This document shows positions 41,956-49,993 of a stretch of 64,000 nucleotides of DNA, in pieces. The translations under genes and the position numbers were made by a program. Origin of the DNA: Ricordea florida (lineage: Eukaryota; Cnidaria; Anthozoa; Corallimorpharia; Ricordeidae); assembly GCA_949710005.1 (NCBI GenBank), contig OX453276.1, positions 26,953,113 through 27,017,112 on the forward strand, read 5' to 3'. Under the pieces are notes generated by a model. That model made no database searches and was not told the DNA's origin. It saw only the letters and a program-made list of their open reading frames with translations. Every line of letters begins with the position of its first letter. The stretch's first letter is position 1.

Positions 41956-42897
41956 ATGGAAGAACAAGAACCATTAATACCAAAATTTGAAACAACTGAT
42001 CTAGATGATGGTGATACAGAAACTATACAAATGGATACAATATCATCCACCACTAGTCTAATTAACCCTGATGATGCGGTGGGAGAAACTTCATTTGACG
42101 GTAGGAATTATGAGAAAGAAGGTGCTAAACCTAAATTACCTAGTGATAAATATGATAATAGGATGGAAGCTTTGCAATACATAAAAAGTTTGTTTCCGGA
42201 TTTCAACCCTTTGGATTCTCCATTTACAGCAGAATGGGATAAGGAGGGTAATTTGTTGGTTAAATTGAGTAATCAGAGAAATGCTACAGAACATATATTG
42301 ATTGATAAAGATGGAGTAATAAAACTTGATAAGTTGGGTAAAACAATCATAAAAGCTCTAGGTGCTGATTATGAATCCATGCTTATAAAAAATAATAATC
42401 TTTTATCACAATTGAATGAAGCTAATGAACAAAATATGGAATTACTTAATGTAGTACAGGGATTGGAAGCAACCACAAAAGTATATCCTATGGAGATTGA
42501 GCGATATGAAGAAAAAGAAAAAGAACTAAGACAATTCATTGAGAGACAACAGGTAGAAAAAGCTGAAAATAAAAGTCTTTTTGATGAAACCGTTAAACAG
42601 AATATAGAATTAAAAATACAAGGTGAGAAACTTTTGAATGAAATTAATGTATACAAAGATGAAATAGATAAGTATAAGAAGGATAAATCCAATTTAACAA
42701 TTTTAGAACGTGGCAATGAAAGATTACAATCTGAAGTTGATAAATTTAAAGAACTTGCAAGAAAGAGTATTATTTACAACCAAGAACAAATATCCGATCT
42801 GGAGAGTAAAAATGAAGAAATACTTAAAAATCTACCATTACGAGAACGTGTGAAGGCTATCTTCAAAAAGTATGGTTTACAGTATTTGCAGTTGTGA
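41956..42897 (+). CDS. Polinton coiled-coil protein, 313 residues
   Basis: An acidic N-terminus contains NYEKEGAKPKLPSDKY (about 53-70), a motif also found in the polymerase (DYEKEGARPK). Residues about 140-300 form a long coiled coil with many Lys/Glu heptads. The frame ends in KKYGLQYLQL. The overlapping -1 frame is open well before this stop and carries a strongly hydrophobic continuation (WFTVFAVVSAVGVVIGVIVS), so the true product may be a fusion with the next ORF. A fibre-like or minor virion role is possible but unproven. Confidence 0.8.
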   Translation: MEEQEPLIPKFETTDLDDGDTETIQMDTISSTTSLINPDDAVGETSFDGRNYEKEGAKPKLPSDKYDNRMEALQYIKSLFPDFNPLDSPFTAEWDKEGNLLVKLSNQRNATEHILIDKDGVIKLDKLGKTIIKALGADYESMLIKNNNLLSQLNEANEQNMELLNVVQGLEATTKVYPMEIERYEEKEKELRQFIERQQVEKAENKSLFDETVKQNIELKIQGEKLLNEINVYKDEIDKYKKDKSNLTILERGNERLQSEVDKFKELARKSIIYNQEQISDLESKNEEILKNLPLRERVKAIFKKYGLQYLQL

Positions 42898-43154
42898 GTG
42901 CTGTTGGTGTAGTAATTGGCGTTATCGTTTCTAATCTTTCTAAAGGGCTAACCACACTAGGAAAAGGTGTTGGTAATGGGTTTAAAGCTATTGGTAAAAA
43001 GCTAGGTGAAATATTACCAGGGATGGTTGGAGCGATTGTAAGCTTTCTATTCAAAACAGCGGGTGAGGTCATTAGCTTTTTGGGTAAGAATGCTTGGCTT
43101 TTGATAATGGCAGTGGTTCTATATTTTGTGGAAAGGGTAAAGAAGAGTAGATAA
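42894..43154 (+). CDS. Hydrophobic C-terminal ORF, probably continuing the coiled-coil gene
   Basis: There is no ATG at its start; the listed first codon is GTG, and the first Met is about 43 codons in. The frame is open upstream through at least 42843. It encodes hydrophobic segments (VVSAVGVVIGVIVS and GAIVSFLFKTAGEVISFL and AWLLIMAVVLYFV) and a basic tail. It lies in the -1 frame relative to the preceding gene, with a run CAAAAAG at 42864-42870 where a slip or a single-base indel could join them. It therefore looks like a membrane anchor for the coiled-coil protein. Confidence 0.6.
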   Translation: MSAVGVVIGVIVSNLSKGLTTLGKGVGNGFKAIGKKLGEILPGMVGAIVSFLFKTAGEVISFLGKNAWLLIMAVVLYFVERVKKSR

Positions 43155-43162
43155 CAAAAAGG

Positions 43163-43170
43163 TCTAAAGA
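43163..43170 (+). promoter_or_regulatory. TCTAAAGA variant motif
   Basis: One-base variant of the motif, 26 bases before the start at 43197. Confidence 0.55.
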
Positions 43171-43196
43171 TATCATGTTGATCAGTAAAATACAAT

Positions 43197-43793
43197 ATGG
43201 AAGAATACAATAAAATTTATCCACAATTACCTATTAATGGAGATCCAAATAATTTCAGAATACAAAAGTCATGCGAAGTACTAAATAATCTTCAAAAGGA
43301 AATTAAACATTACGAGGATGTTAGGAAAAAGTATAATCGGGCTAGAGGCATATTTACAAAAATAAGTGTTTTTAGTGGGGTGATTTCAGTTATCCTATCT
43401 GCAAGTGGGCTTGGAACTTCTCTTACTGGTTTTGGCGCTGTTGTTGGTATACCATTAGGTGTTGTTGGTGGATTTTGTGGGGGAATATCGGTTGGATTCG
43501 GTGCGGCTTCTAAACGACTTTCCCATAAAGTTAGTAAACATGAACAGACAGTTTCTATAGCAAAAGCAAAAGTAAACACCATTCACGACTTAGTTTCAAA
43601 GGCTCTGAAAGATAACACAATCTCCGACCAAGAATTTTCTCTAATTTTATCAGAGGTGGATAAGTTTGAAAAACTAAAACTAGAAATCCGTCAAAAAAAC
43701 ATGAAGGATACAGAAAAAAACTTAAATATGAATCATATACGGAGAGAAGTTCGAGAGGAAATATTAAAAGAACTAACCGGTCCCACACATTAA
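43197..43793 (+). CDS. Polinton Gly-rich membrane protein, 198 residues
   Basis: An N-terminal helix (EVLNNLQKEIKHYEDVRKKY) and KYNRARGIFTKISVFSGVIS lead into a Gly/Val-rich hydrophobic region of about 50 residues (VVGIPLGVVGGFCGGISVGF), then SKRLSHKVSKHE and a long charged helix. This arrangement is one I associate with cnidarian Polintons and has no assigned function. A hairpin membrane insertion, perhaps membrane-active during entry or assembly, is speculation. Confidence 0.78.
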   Translation: MEEYNKIYPQLPINGDPNNFRIQKSCEVLNNLQKEIKHYEDVRKKYNRARGIFTKISVFSGVISVILSASGLGTSLTGFGAVVGIPLGVVGGFCGGISVGFGAASKRLSHKVSKHEQTVSIAKAKVNTIHDLVSKALKDNTISDQEFSLILSEVDKFEKLKLEIRQKNMKDTEKNLNMNHIRREVREEILKELTGPTH

Positions 43794-43862
43794 AAATTTC
43801 ATATGAGAGAACAGATGTGGGATGTAATTGTTTTGCGGGTATTGGAAATAACAGCGAAATGT

Positions 43863-43870
43863 TTTAAAGA
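43863..43870 (+). promoter_or_regulatory. TTTAAAGA motif
   Basis: Exact copy, 29 bases before the start at 43900. Confidence 0.65.
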
Positions 43871-43899
43871 CTTTACATCTTATTCTAAAAATTAATAAA

Positions 43900-45444
43900 A
43901 TGTTACTCAATGATTTCAGTAAAAAGTACCCAAGTGCAAACCTTGATAAATTTACATTTGTTAATGATTCCTATGGAGGATATATTAAATGGAAATATAA
44001 TGGTATTACTATCATGTCTAACGATGATCCTAGTGGAAAAACATGGACTGATAATCTTCCTTATAATTTAAAAAAACTTTTATGGAAAGATTTAGGATTG
44101 GATGACAGTGAGTTGATTTCATTTCCTGAAAGTTTAACCATAACAAATCAATCTTATCCTATACCGGCTATTAATTTTGACGACTTTACAACTGATTTAA
44201 CAAAAATGCTAACCTATCTGGATATATACGTTTCAAATACGAAGAAATTTACCGCAAAGATGAGAAACATATTTACATCTCAAGTTGTAACATTCAAATC
44301 TGGAAAACAAAGTAGAAAATGGTTGAACTCCCCTGATATGAATTATTGGCCTCAACAACTTAACTTTGCAGTTTGGTGTGCAACATCTGGTTGCGGTATA
44401 AGTCCTTTTGAAAGTCTAAATTATCCTAAAGTAGTGAGTAGCTTCATAAAATTTCACATATATTTCACAATAAGGAGGATATTATATGAATTGAAACTGC
44501 CTTTGCCCGATGAGCAACCTTTTGTAATAAACAACAATCCCTATAGTAAAGTAGCATATCAACGACTGTGTGCTGAATTTGGAATTGCCAATAATTCCGA
44601 TTTTAGATGGAAAGCGGGCAGAAACAGCGGATTGGGAGATATATTCCTTGATTATGGTGCAGGCTATCATGGAAAAGGTGGTGGATATCAAAATGTACAT
44701 ATTGTAAGGAATTATGATGTTGAAGCGGATCAATGGCCCGGTGAAGGTAATAAATTCGCTGATGAAGGTGGTAAGAAAGAAAAAGGTAATTTAATTTCAT
44801 TTATCCGTAATGATGACTTTGCTGATTACAAATATTCCTGGTTTATACCAACAAGAGGACATGGGCTCACTAAAGCTGGACTTGGTAGATTGAATCGATC
44901 TGCTGAAGCTTTTGTTTACTGTATATTGGGCGCACAAGTTAACACAAGAAATTCAATTTATGGTAATGGCGGTGGCGCAATCGAAACACAACAAGAATTC
45001 TTGGCTTTATTTGAAAGTAGTGTGATCGAGAATGACATTTCTAGTTCGATTCAAAGATATCAATTAGCTGTACAGGAAGCGAAATTACGGCTTGATTTAG
45101 CTATTGCTCCTGGTGTATGGTTGATGCCAAGTAATATGATAATCAACACTGAAAGCGTGACTGGTTTTAACAACAAACTTATGAAAGCGAGTAATGATAT
45201 GAATTTTGGAGTGAACAATTCCCTAAACACTGAAGCAAAACAAGTTGGAATAAACCATAACATGGGATTTTCAAAGTTAAAGTTACCTCATAGAACTGAA
45301 ACGAAACCAAAACCAGACTCAACTAAACAGGAAATCCGCAGCACCAGCTCGGCCGAAAATAATATTGACTCAACGCAGCATGAAAAGAATATATTAGCAT
45401 TGACAGTTTTTGCGGGCGGATTAGCGTGGTTTCTATTTCGGTAA
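43900..45444 (+). CDS. Polinton large structural-type protein, 514 residues, C-terminal membrane anchor
   Basis: The longest frame after the polymerase. The conserved-looking centre has NYWPQQLNFAVWCATSGCGI (about 148-167) and FHIYFTIRRILYEL; a Gly-rich part follows (YGAGYHGKGGGYQNVHI) and then AFVYCILGAQVNTRNSIYG. The last segment (ILALTVFAGGLAWFLF) is hydrophobic and looks like a membrane anchor. The protein resembles an unassigned family I associate with invertebrate Polintons; I cannot say whether it is a minor capsid or membrane protein. It has its own TTTAAAGA motif. Intact. Confidence 0.78.
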   Translation: MLLNDFSKKYPSANLDKFTFVNDSYGGYIKWKYNGITIMSNDDPSGKTWTDNLPYNLKKLLWKDLGLDDSELISFPESLTITNQSYPIPAINFDDFTTDLTKMLTYLDIYVSNTKKFTAKMRNIFTSQVVTFKSGKQSRKWLNSPDMNYWPQQLNFAVWCATSGCGISPFESLNYPKVVSSFIKFHIYFTIRRILYELKLPLPDEQPFVINNNPYSKVAYQRLCAEFGIANNSDFRWKAGRNSGLGDIFLDYGAGYHGKGGGYQNVHIVRNYDVEADQWPGEGNKFADEGGKKEKGNLISFIRNDDFADYKYSWFIPTRGHGLTKAGLGRLNRSAEAFVYCILGAQVNTRNSIYGNGGGAIETQQEFLALFESSVIENDISSSIQRYQLAVQEAKLRLDLAIAPGVWLMPSNMIINTESVTGFNNKLMKASNDMNFGVNNSLNTEAKQVGINHNMGFSKLKLPHRTETKPKPDSTKQEIRSTSSAENNIDSTQHEKNILALTVFAGGLAWFLFR

Positions 45445-45679
45445 TCACGAGAACACATTCTGGTGCAGCTGGCTATTTCACGCGGCCACTAATTTACATA
45501 CAATCGCTTTTCACGTGGAGAACAATAGATTGCATACCAGAGCTCCCTAACAACCGGAGAACCTGAAAGTAGATTTCGTTTTTTCCTCTAACGCTCGAAA
45601 TTACTAGGGAAGTGTGGAATGTTGACGTCATGGGGTTATAAAAGCCAAGTACCTGCGAAATAGCTTTGGAGTATATAAA
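45445..45679. other. Non-coding gap within the Polinton
   Basis: The longest gap between genes in the left 14 kb of the element and visibly richer in G+C than its neighbours (segments such as tttcacgcggccac). No frame fits. It may be a regulatory region or a small captured sequence. Confidence 0.4.
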
Positions 45680-45687
45680 TTTAAAGA
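45680..45687 (+). promoter_or_regulatory. TTTAAAGA motif
   Basis: Exact copy within TATAAATTTAAAGA, 23 bases before the start at 45711. Confidence 0.65.
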
Positions 45688-45710
45688 TGAATATGGTGTA
45701 ATCAAACAAA

Positions 45711-46346
45711 ATGTTAAGCATAACAATGTATGAGGCAGAAACTAGGATTTATTTAGACCCTCCTCTTAAAAATCTTCTGGAGATACAACTCCTGGATTGT
45801 AATATAAAAACAAAAAGATTGATTAATTTCAAGGATAAACAGATAATATTCAATGATAAGAATCAAGGATTCATAACAATTCAACCCGGTACATATTCTC
45901 TTCGTAATATTCAATCAATTTTTCTTAATGATCTTGATGTGGAAAAGATAACAATAATTGAGACTGATACTGTTGACTATCTATATTCAAATAAGAACTT
46001 CAAAATTAAACTTACTAGAGGTTTGGGGTTTGGTTTAGGTGTTCCTGACGTCATAAATCCGGGTAAATTATACCCCATAAATATTCAGATTAAGGAACCA
46101 CTTAGACTTATGTGTAGTATAGTTGATAATAAGTATTCATATATTAACAAAAATAAAAATGGAGAACTTGTGAAACTCTCACCATCACAACTACTTGCAA
46201 ACATACCCTCAAAGGATTATCCAACAATTCCAGTTCGAAAATATGATACTCTAATAAACCACTTTGATTTAACCATCTTAGACAATGAATGGAAAAAACT
46301 TGATCTTAAGGGTTCTCCTATAACTTTTAGTTTAAGATTTAGGTAA
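45711..46346 (+). CDS. Candidate minor capsid (penton-like) protein, 211 residues
   Basis: A beta-rich protein with LLEIQLLDCNIKTKRLINFK, a repeated pattern of short strands (FITIQPGTYSLRNIQ, ITIIETDTVDYLY) and ending SPITFSLRFR. The size and strand density suit a single jelly-roll minor capsid protein, which Polintons typically encode. The assignment is by exclusion and composition. An alternative is a non-structural protein. It has its own TATA-like and TTTAAAGA leader. Confidence 0.55.
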   Translation: MLSITMYEAETRIYLDPPLKNLLEIQLLDCNIKTKRLINFKDKQIIFNDKNQGFITIQPGTYSLRNIQSIFLNDLDVEKITIIETDTVDYLYSNKNFKIKLTRGLGFGLGVPDVINPGKLYPINIQIKEPLRLMCSIVDNKYSYINKNKNGELVKLSPSQLLANIPSKDYPTIPVRKYDTLINHFDLTILDNEWKKLDLKGSPITFSLRFR

Positions 46347-46363
46347 ATTCCTTCGGGTCTTTT

Positions 46364-46393
46364 GTTATGTAACCATTATTTAGGTTACATAAC
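46364..46393. terminator. Perfect 11-bp hairpin between convergent genes
   Basis: GTTATGTAACC and its exact complement GGTTACATAAC around an 8-base loop, 17 bases after the stop of the 211-residue gene and ahead of the convergent gene. It may form an RNA 3' end structure; no function is shown. Confidence 0.5.
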
Positions 46394-46500
46394 ATAATTA
46401 TTTCTAATATATTAACTCTTCAAATCAATATACTGCATCTTTTATTTATTTTTTTATTATTTTTTTATTTCTTTTTGAACTTAGTTTTTTCAACATTTCT

Positions 46501-46730
46501 TCATCGTTTTTCTATTTCATATAACTTATCTGCTTTATCTCTCATTTTTTTGCTTTCTTGAAATTCTTCTAATGTAAATTCTTTATCTGCTCTAACTTTA
46601 TTTAATATATAATTAGCATCATTATAAGATATATCTTTCATTCCAATTTTTTTACCATAATCTATTAAATCCTTTGTACTAATTTTAATAATTTTCTCTT
46701 GTTGACCTTCTTTTATTTTATATCTTTAAA
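46501..46730 (-). pseudogene. Open frame downstream of the Cys-repeat gene, probably its broken C-terminus
   Basis: On the minus strand a frame open from about 46730 to TGA at 46503-46501 encodes a charged helical peptide (KDLIDYGKKIGMKDISYN, then EEFQESKKMRDKADKLYEIE). The only in-frame ATG is at 46641, which would give 46 residues. It starts where the Cys-repeat gene stops, in another frame, so a single-base indel may have cut one gene in two. A TTTAAAGA copy lies at 46730-46723 on the same strand, which would alternatively make it a separate small gene. Confidence 0.4.
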
Positions 46731-47188
46731 TCATAATTCATTTTTTTTAATTTTATTCTACATTCCTTACAAGAGTTTTTTTGTTTTCCATGCTCACATA
46801 TTTGTGATCCTCCACATTCCTTACATTGTTGTTTTTGTTTACCGTGTTCACATATTTGCGCCCCGCCACATTCTTTACAACGATACTTATAGTTATTGTG
46901 TTTGCATATTTGTGATCCTCCACATTCTTTACAAACATACTTATATTTATTGTGTTTGCATATTAATGATCCAGCACATTCTTTACAAACATACTTAAGT
47001 TTTCCATGAATACAAATATAAATGCTATTAGCAGTAACTTTTTCAATTAAATTAAGAATTTCCTCCTCTTTATATTTATTAAATTCATTAATAAAATCTT
47101 TTTTACTCATTTTTGATCTTCCTTTTATTTTTAACTCTTTTGCAATTATTTTAAGTTCACAATTATATAAATTATTTAATTGATCCAT
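46718..47188 (-). CDS. Polinton Cys/His-repeat protein with SAP-like N-terminus
   Basis: 156 residues. The N-terminal 35 resemble the start of the element's polymerase (MDQLNNL, then a GRSK segment) and may be a SAP-type DNA-binding motif. From about residue 50 come five tandem zinc-binding-like repeats of about 18 residues with the pattern IC-x-H-x(5-7)-C-x2-CGG (for example ICEHGKQKQQCKECGG). Repeats of this type occur in large DNA viruses, as I know the families. The start codon and first 20 coding bases lie in the right terminal repeat, so it shares its promoter with polB. The frame may be truncated at its 3' end. Confidence 0.8.
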   Translation of the reverse strand: MDQLNNLYNCELKIIAKELKIKGRSKMSKKDFINEFNKYKEEEILNLIEKVTANSIYICIHGKLKYVCKECAGSLICKHNKYKYVCKECGGSQICKHNNYKYRCKECGGAQICEHGKQKQQCKECGGSQICEHGKQKNSCKECRIKLKKMNYDLKI

Positions 47189-47448
47189 TTGTTATTTTTA
47201 ACTTTAATTCTTCTTTTTAAATCATTTTTTATTTTTTTAATATCTGATAATTTTCAACAAATTAAGCTCTTTTAATAAGGCTTCACATAGTCATGGCAAA
47301 ATTCTCCTTCACCCGTTTATCCTATAAATATTGCTGTATAAATCTCTGGTTCAATTTTAAGACTAGTTTTAAAACTTAATCAGAAACTTAATCAGAAAAT
47401 TACCTAGACAAATTCCTGTGTCCCAGAACCGTAGTTTTCTCCCTCTCT
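47169..47448 (-). repeat. Polinton right terminal inverted repeat
   Basis: Inverted copy of 32530-32809, followed by the second ACAGC target copy. Confidence 0.93.
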
Positions 47449-47453
47449 ACAGC

Positions 47454-48295
47454 TCTCTCAGCTTATTTGGTTCGGCCCGTGTGTTCAACAAGACCCATAC
47501 TGACAAAGTATATGAAATTTAAACTATATCAAGTGTGACCTATAACGTAACCCACTTGAAAGATTCAGTCGATTAACGAACAATATCACGCTAAGGAAAA
47601 GTGCTTGTCTTCGAACTTCCTGCCCAACGGATTTTTTTGCGTCATATTCCATATCGTGTAAGTTTGAGACATCACGTCTCTAACATTTTTCGATCCTCGC
47701 ACATGACAGTAGTTTTTATTTGAATTATACGGGGAAAAATCAGACGATAGAAGGATTTTGAGTTACCTGAAATATATTACGCGTTACGTTAATATATTTG
47801 CACTGCAAATTTTGGATTCATAAATAAAGGTACAGAGATAAAACTAATCTGAGGGAGCAAGTTAATTTAATTTCCGCTCATAGTGCAACTCTTGGGTTAC
47901 TCTGAAAATTGATAAAAAAATCGCAGATTTAAGTTGTTGTAAAAGAGAACAGCGATGGTGAAATTAAGAGTTATTTGCGAGCGTGCGAATTAATTTCTCT
48001 ACACAGCAAATATCGGCAAAATCATGATTGCTGTTCAGTGAACTGCTTCTCGCGGTGACAGTAAGTATTTTGCAAACAAACTAATCGTTGTTTTCTGAGC
48101 GGTTTGTACCTTGTTTCATATTTCCCTTATCACTTTTATAAAACTGAACTCAACGGTTCCCCAAGATAAGCAGCAAAATATCCAGCAGCTTTGTCGTGTT
48201 TGCGGGCTCTCGGCGGTTTTAAGGTAAGTTATGCTCTCTGCGCATAATCGATTTCTCTCTTGATATGGTAACCCCGCTCAAATCTACGAAATAAT
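47454..48295. other. Intron sequence right of the Polinton, no gene
   Basis: AT-rich sequence without a convincing frame. Confidence 0.4.
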
Positions 48296-48852
48296 GGGCG
48301 CTTTCCATTCGACGAAATTTTCGAAAATTTCGCGTAGGAATCGAATGGAACAGATCTTTTCCGGAAAAGATTTTCGAAAATTTAGGACAACCTTTTCAGT
48401 GTTCCCGAAATTGGAAATTTCGGTATTTTCGAAAATTCTTGTGTTCCATTCAAAAGCTTCCAGTCGGATTGTTCTCCAGTCTCCTCGCATGCTCTTTGGA
48501 AGTGAACGAAAACAAAATTCCGACTGCGACTACGAAGGAGCCGTCTCTTGCATGGAGCCATTTGTACGGTTCCGACTTCTCCGCATGAAGCACGAAACTG
48601 CAGTCAGTAAGGGTATTTCGTTTTCATCATCGAACAAGAGCGAATTAAAAATGAAATTAGGATGATAATCGCCCATAATCGGTTGCTGCGTAAATTTTTA
48701 AAACACCCGCCATTTTGATTACATGCGAAAAGCGGCATCAAGAAGCCTGGGGGAAAAGCTGACCACGTGACGACCGAGAATAAGCCCGTTCCATTCGAAA
48801 CAGAAATTTTCGAAAATTCAAACCGAAAATTTTCGGTGAATGGAAAGCGCCC
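48296..48852. mobile_element. MITE with GGGCGCTTTCCATTC termini
   Basis: 557 bp with perfect 15-bp inverted ends GGGCGCTTTCCATTC and a 3-bp AAT on both sides. The inside is full of TTTCGAAAATTT-type palindromes. Three-base duplications fit Harbinger-like MITEs, though the AAT does not match the usual TWA. Intron 1, close to exon 1. Confidence 0.7.
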
Positions 48853-49015
48853 AATGAGAAACGCTTGCCTAAACGCTCAACGTTTCCAGTGGAAATGGCT
48901 CTAAACGTTGAGGTCAAAAATCGTCAGTTACACAATCTTAAGTGATCATCTGGTTATCGCTGAAAAAGAACCCCTCAGAGAAAAATATCTGATACGAGGG
49001 AACAGCGCGACTTAC

Positions 49016-49355
49016 CGTGGTTTAGATAACTCATTATTGTGTCTGCTCCGACGGCCCTAGAGTCCGTTACAGTGTTGTTGCAGCAAAACAGCTCGCTTTC
49101 CAAGCTGCTGTTTCTTTCCAAGCTGTTGTAAAGAGCTATCATATATCGAGGAGCAGACATTTTTCGCCCGTGTAACCGCGTGTTCAAACTGGGTCTTGGC
49201 CGCCGAGGAAGGCCAAGGAGATTCATTATTTCACGCTGGAGTTTCATCGAGGTAGTCCCATTTTTCACGAAAGTTTCAGCCCTGGTGATCTCACTGTCGC
49301 CCTTTACGAGCAACAACACGAAGCCCACGAGGCACAGGTTGTAGCAGCGCGCCAT
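49016..49355 (-). CDS. BMP5-8-like ligand, exon 1 (signal peptide and start of prodomain)
   Basis: Starts at ATG 49355 and ends one base into a codon before a GTAAGT donor at 49015-49010. Residues 1-19 (MARCYNLCLVGFVLLLVKG) form a signal peptide. LQREIMNLLGLPRRPRPSLN and KMSAPRYMIALYNSL are the conserved first helix and strap of BMP-type prodomains. The exon ends ADTIMSYLNH, where the family motif D-x-[IV]-MSF-x-N falls. It joins exon 2 in the correct phase. With exons 2 and 3 it gives 398 residues, the usual precursor length. The start is chosen by the signal peptide. Confidence 0.92.
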
Positions 49356-49571
49356 GTTTTGTTGTCAAATTTGCACAGCAAACCGCGGACAAATTTAAGA
49401 TTTGTGATGTTGTGTTTTGCAGTGAAACTCGACTCCTCGACAATACACGTGTCAATCAAACGATGCGTTTAGCCGACGAAGGCGACAATAGAGATTAAGA
49501 TTGAGGTTTTTAACTCGTGGATACGCGAAGCGTATTTGCGAGTTTTTGTGGGGACTCCGATATGCAAATTG
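49356..49571 (-). other. Region upstream of the BMP gene
   Basis: Would contain the 5' UTR and core promoter of the BMP gene if transcription starts nearby. No TATA box is obvious. Confidence 0.3.
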
Positions 49572-49625
49572 TCACTCACTCACTCACTCACTCACTCACT
49601 CACTCACTCACTCACTCACTCACTC
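49572..49625. repeat. (TCAC)n microsatellite
   Basis: About 13 uninterrupted units, about 220 bases upstream of the BMP start codon. Confidence 0.95.
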
Positions 49626-49796
49626 CAGTGTAGACACACTTCGTAATTAGTCGGATAGAACTCGGGGGCACCGATATGAAGACGACAATTGTCGTGACCG
49701 AAGTCACGGAAGTCTGTTGATGAAAGTTCACGCTGAAAGTGTATCGTACCGTTGCCAGAGTTTGTAATGATTTTGTAGCTTAAGAGGACGATTAGC

Positions 49797-49987
49797 GAGG
49801 CCCTGTTAGGGGTAAATTTCGACAAGCGACGTGGCCTTGAAACGGCGACATAAAGGACCTGAAATGGCGACGAACGACGAGCCGCTCACGGGAAATTACG
49901 ACAGCGACCTTCGACCTTCCGAAATTGCGACGTGAAAAGGTTTGAAACTCAGACGCGCGACATAAACAACCTCACTAACAGGGCCTC
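49797..49987. mobile_element. Short MITE with GAGGCCCTGTTAG termini
   Basis: 191 bp with perfect 13-bp inverted ends, flanked by the direct repeat ATTAGC (49791-49796 and 49988-49993). Non-coding. Confidence 0.75.
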
Positions 49988-49993
49988 ATTAGC

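Larger units (their letters stand above)
32530..47448. mobile_element. Maverick/Polinton, complete 14.9-kb virus-like element
   Basis: Bounded by 280-bp inverted repeats (32530-32809 and 47169-47448) that begin AGAGAGGGAGAAAACTACGG and flanked by the direct repeat ACAGC (32525-32529 and 47449-47453). It carries a protein-primed DNA polymerase B, a retroviral-type integrase, a candidate capsid protein, a packaging ATPase and about nine other genes. Polintons self-synthesise their DNA and may form virions. Its base composition is much richer in A+T than the flanks. Most frames are intact; breaks are suspected at 42862-42897 and near 46720. Confidence 0.95.
17940..49015 (-). other. BMP gene intron 1 (31.1 kb)
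   Basis: Starts with a GTAAGT donor at 49015 on the minus strand and ends at the TTTCAG acceptor at 17940. It holds a MITE, a LINE, a minisatellite, a composite transposon-like unit, a whole Polinton and another MITE. Other stretches within it show no gene. Confidence 0.85.

Noticed and set aside
45711..46346. Adenain-like protease
   Set aside because: I looked for a His then Cys arrangement in this frame and saw none. Strand-rich composition suits a capsid protein better.
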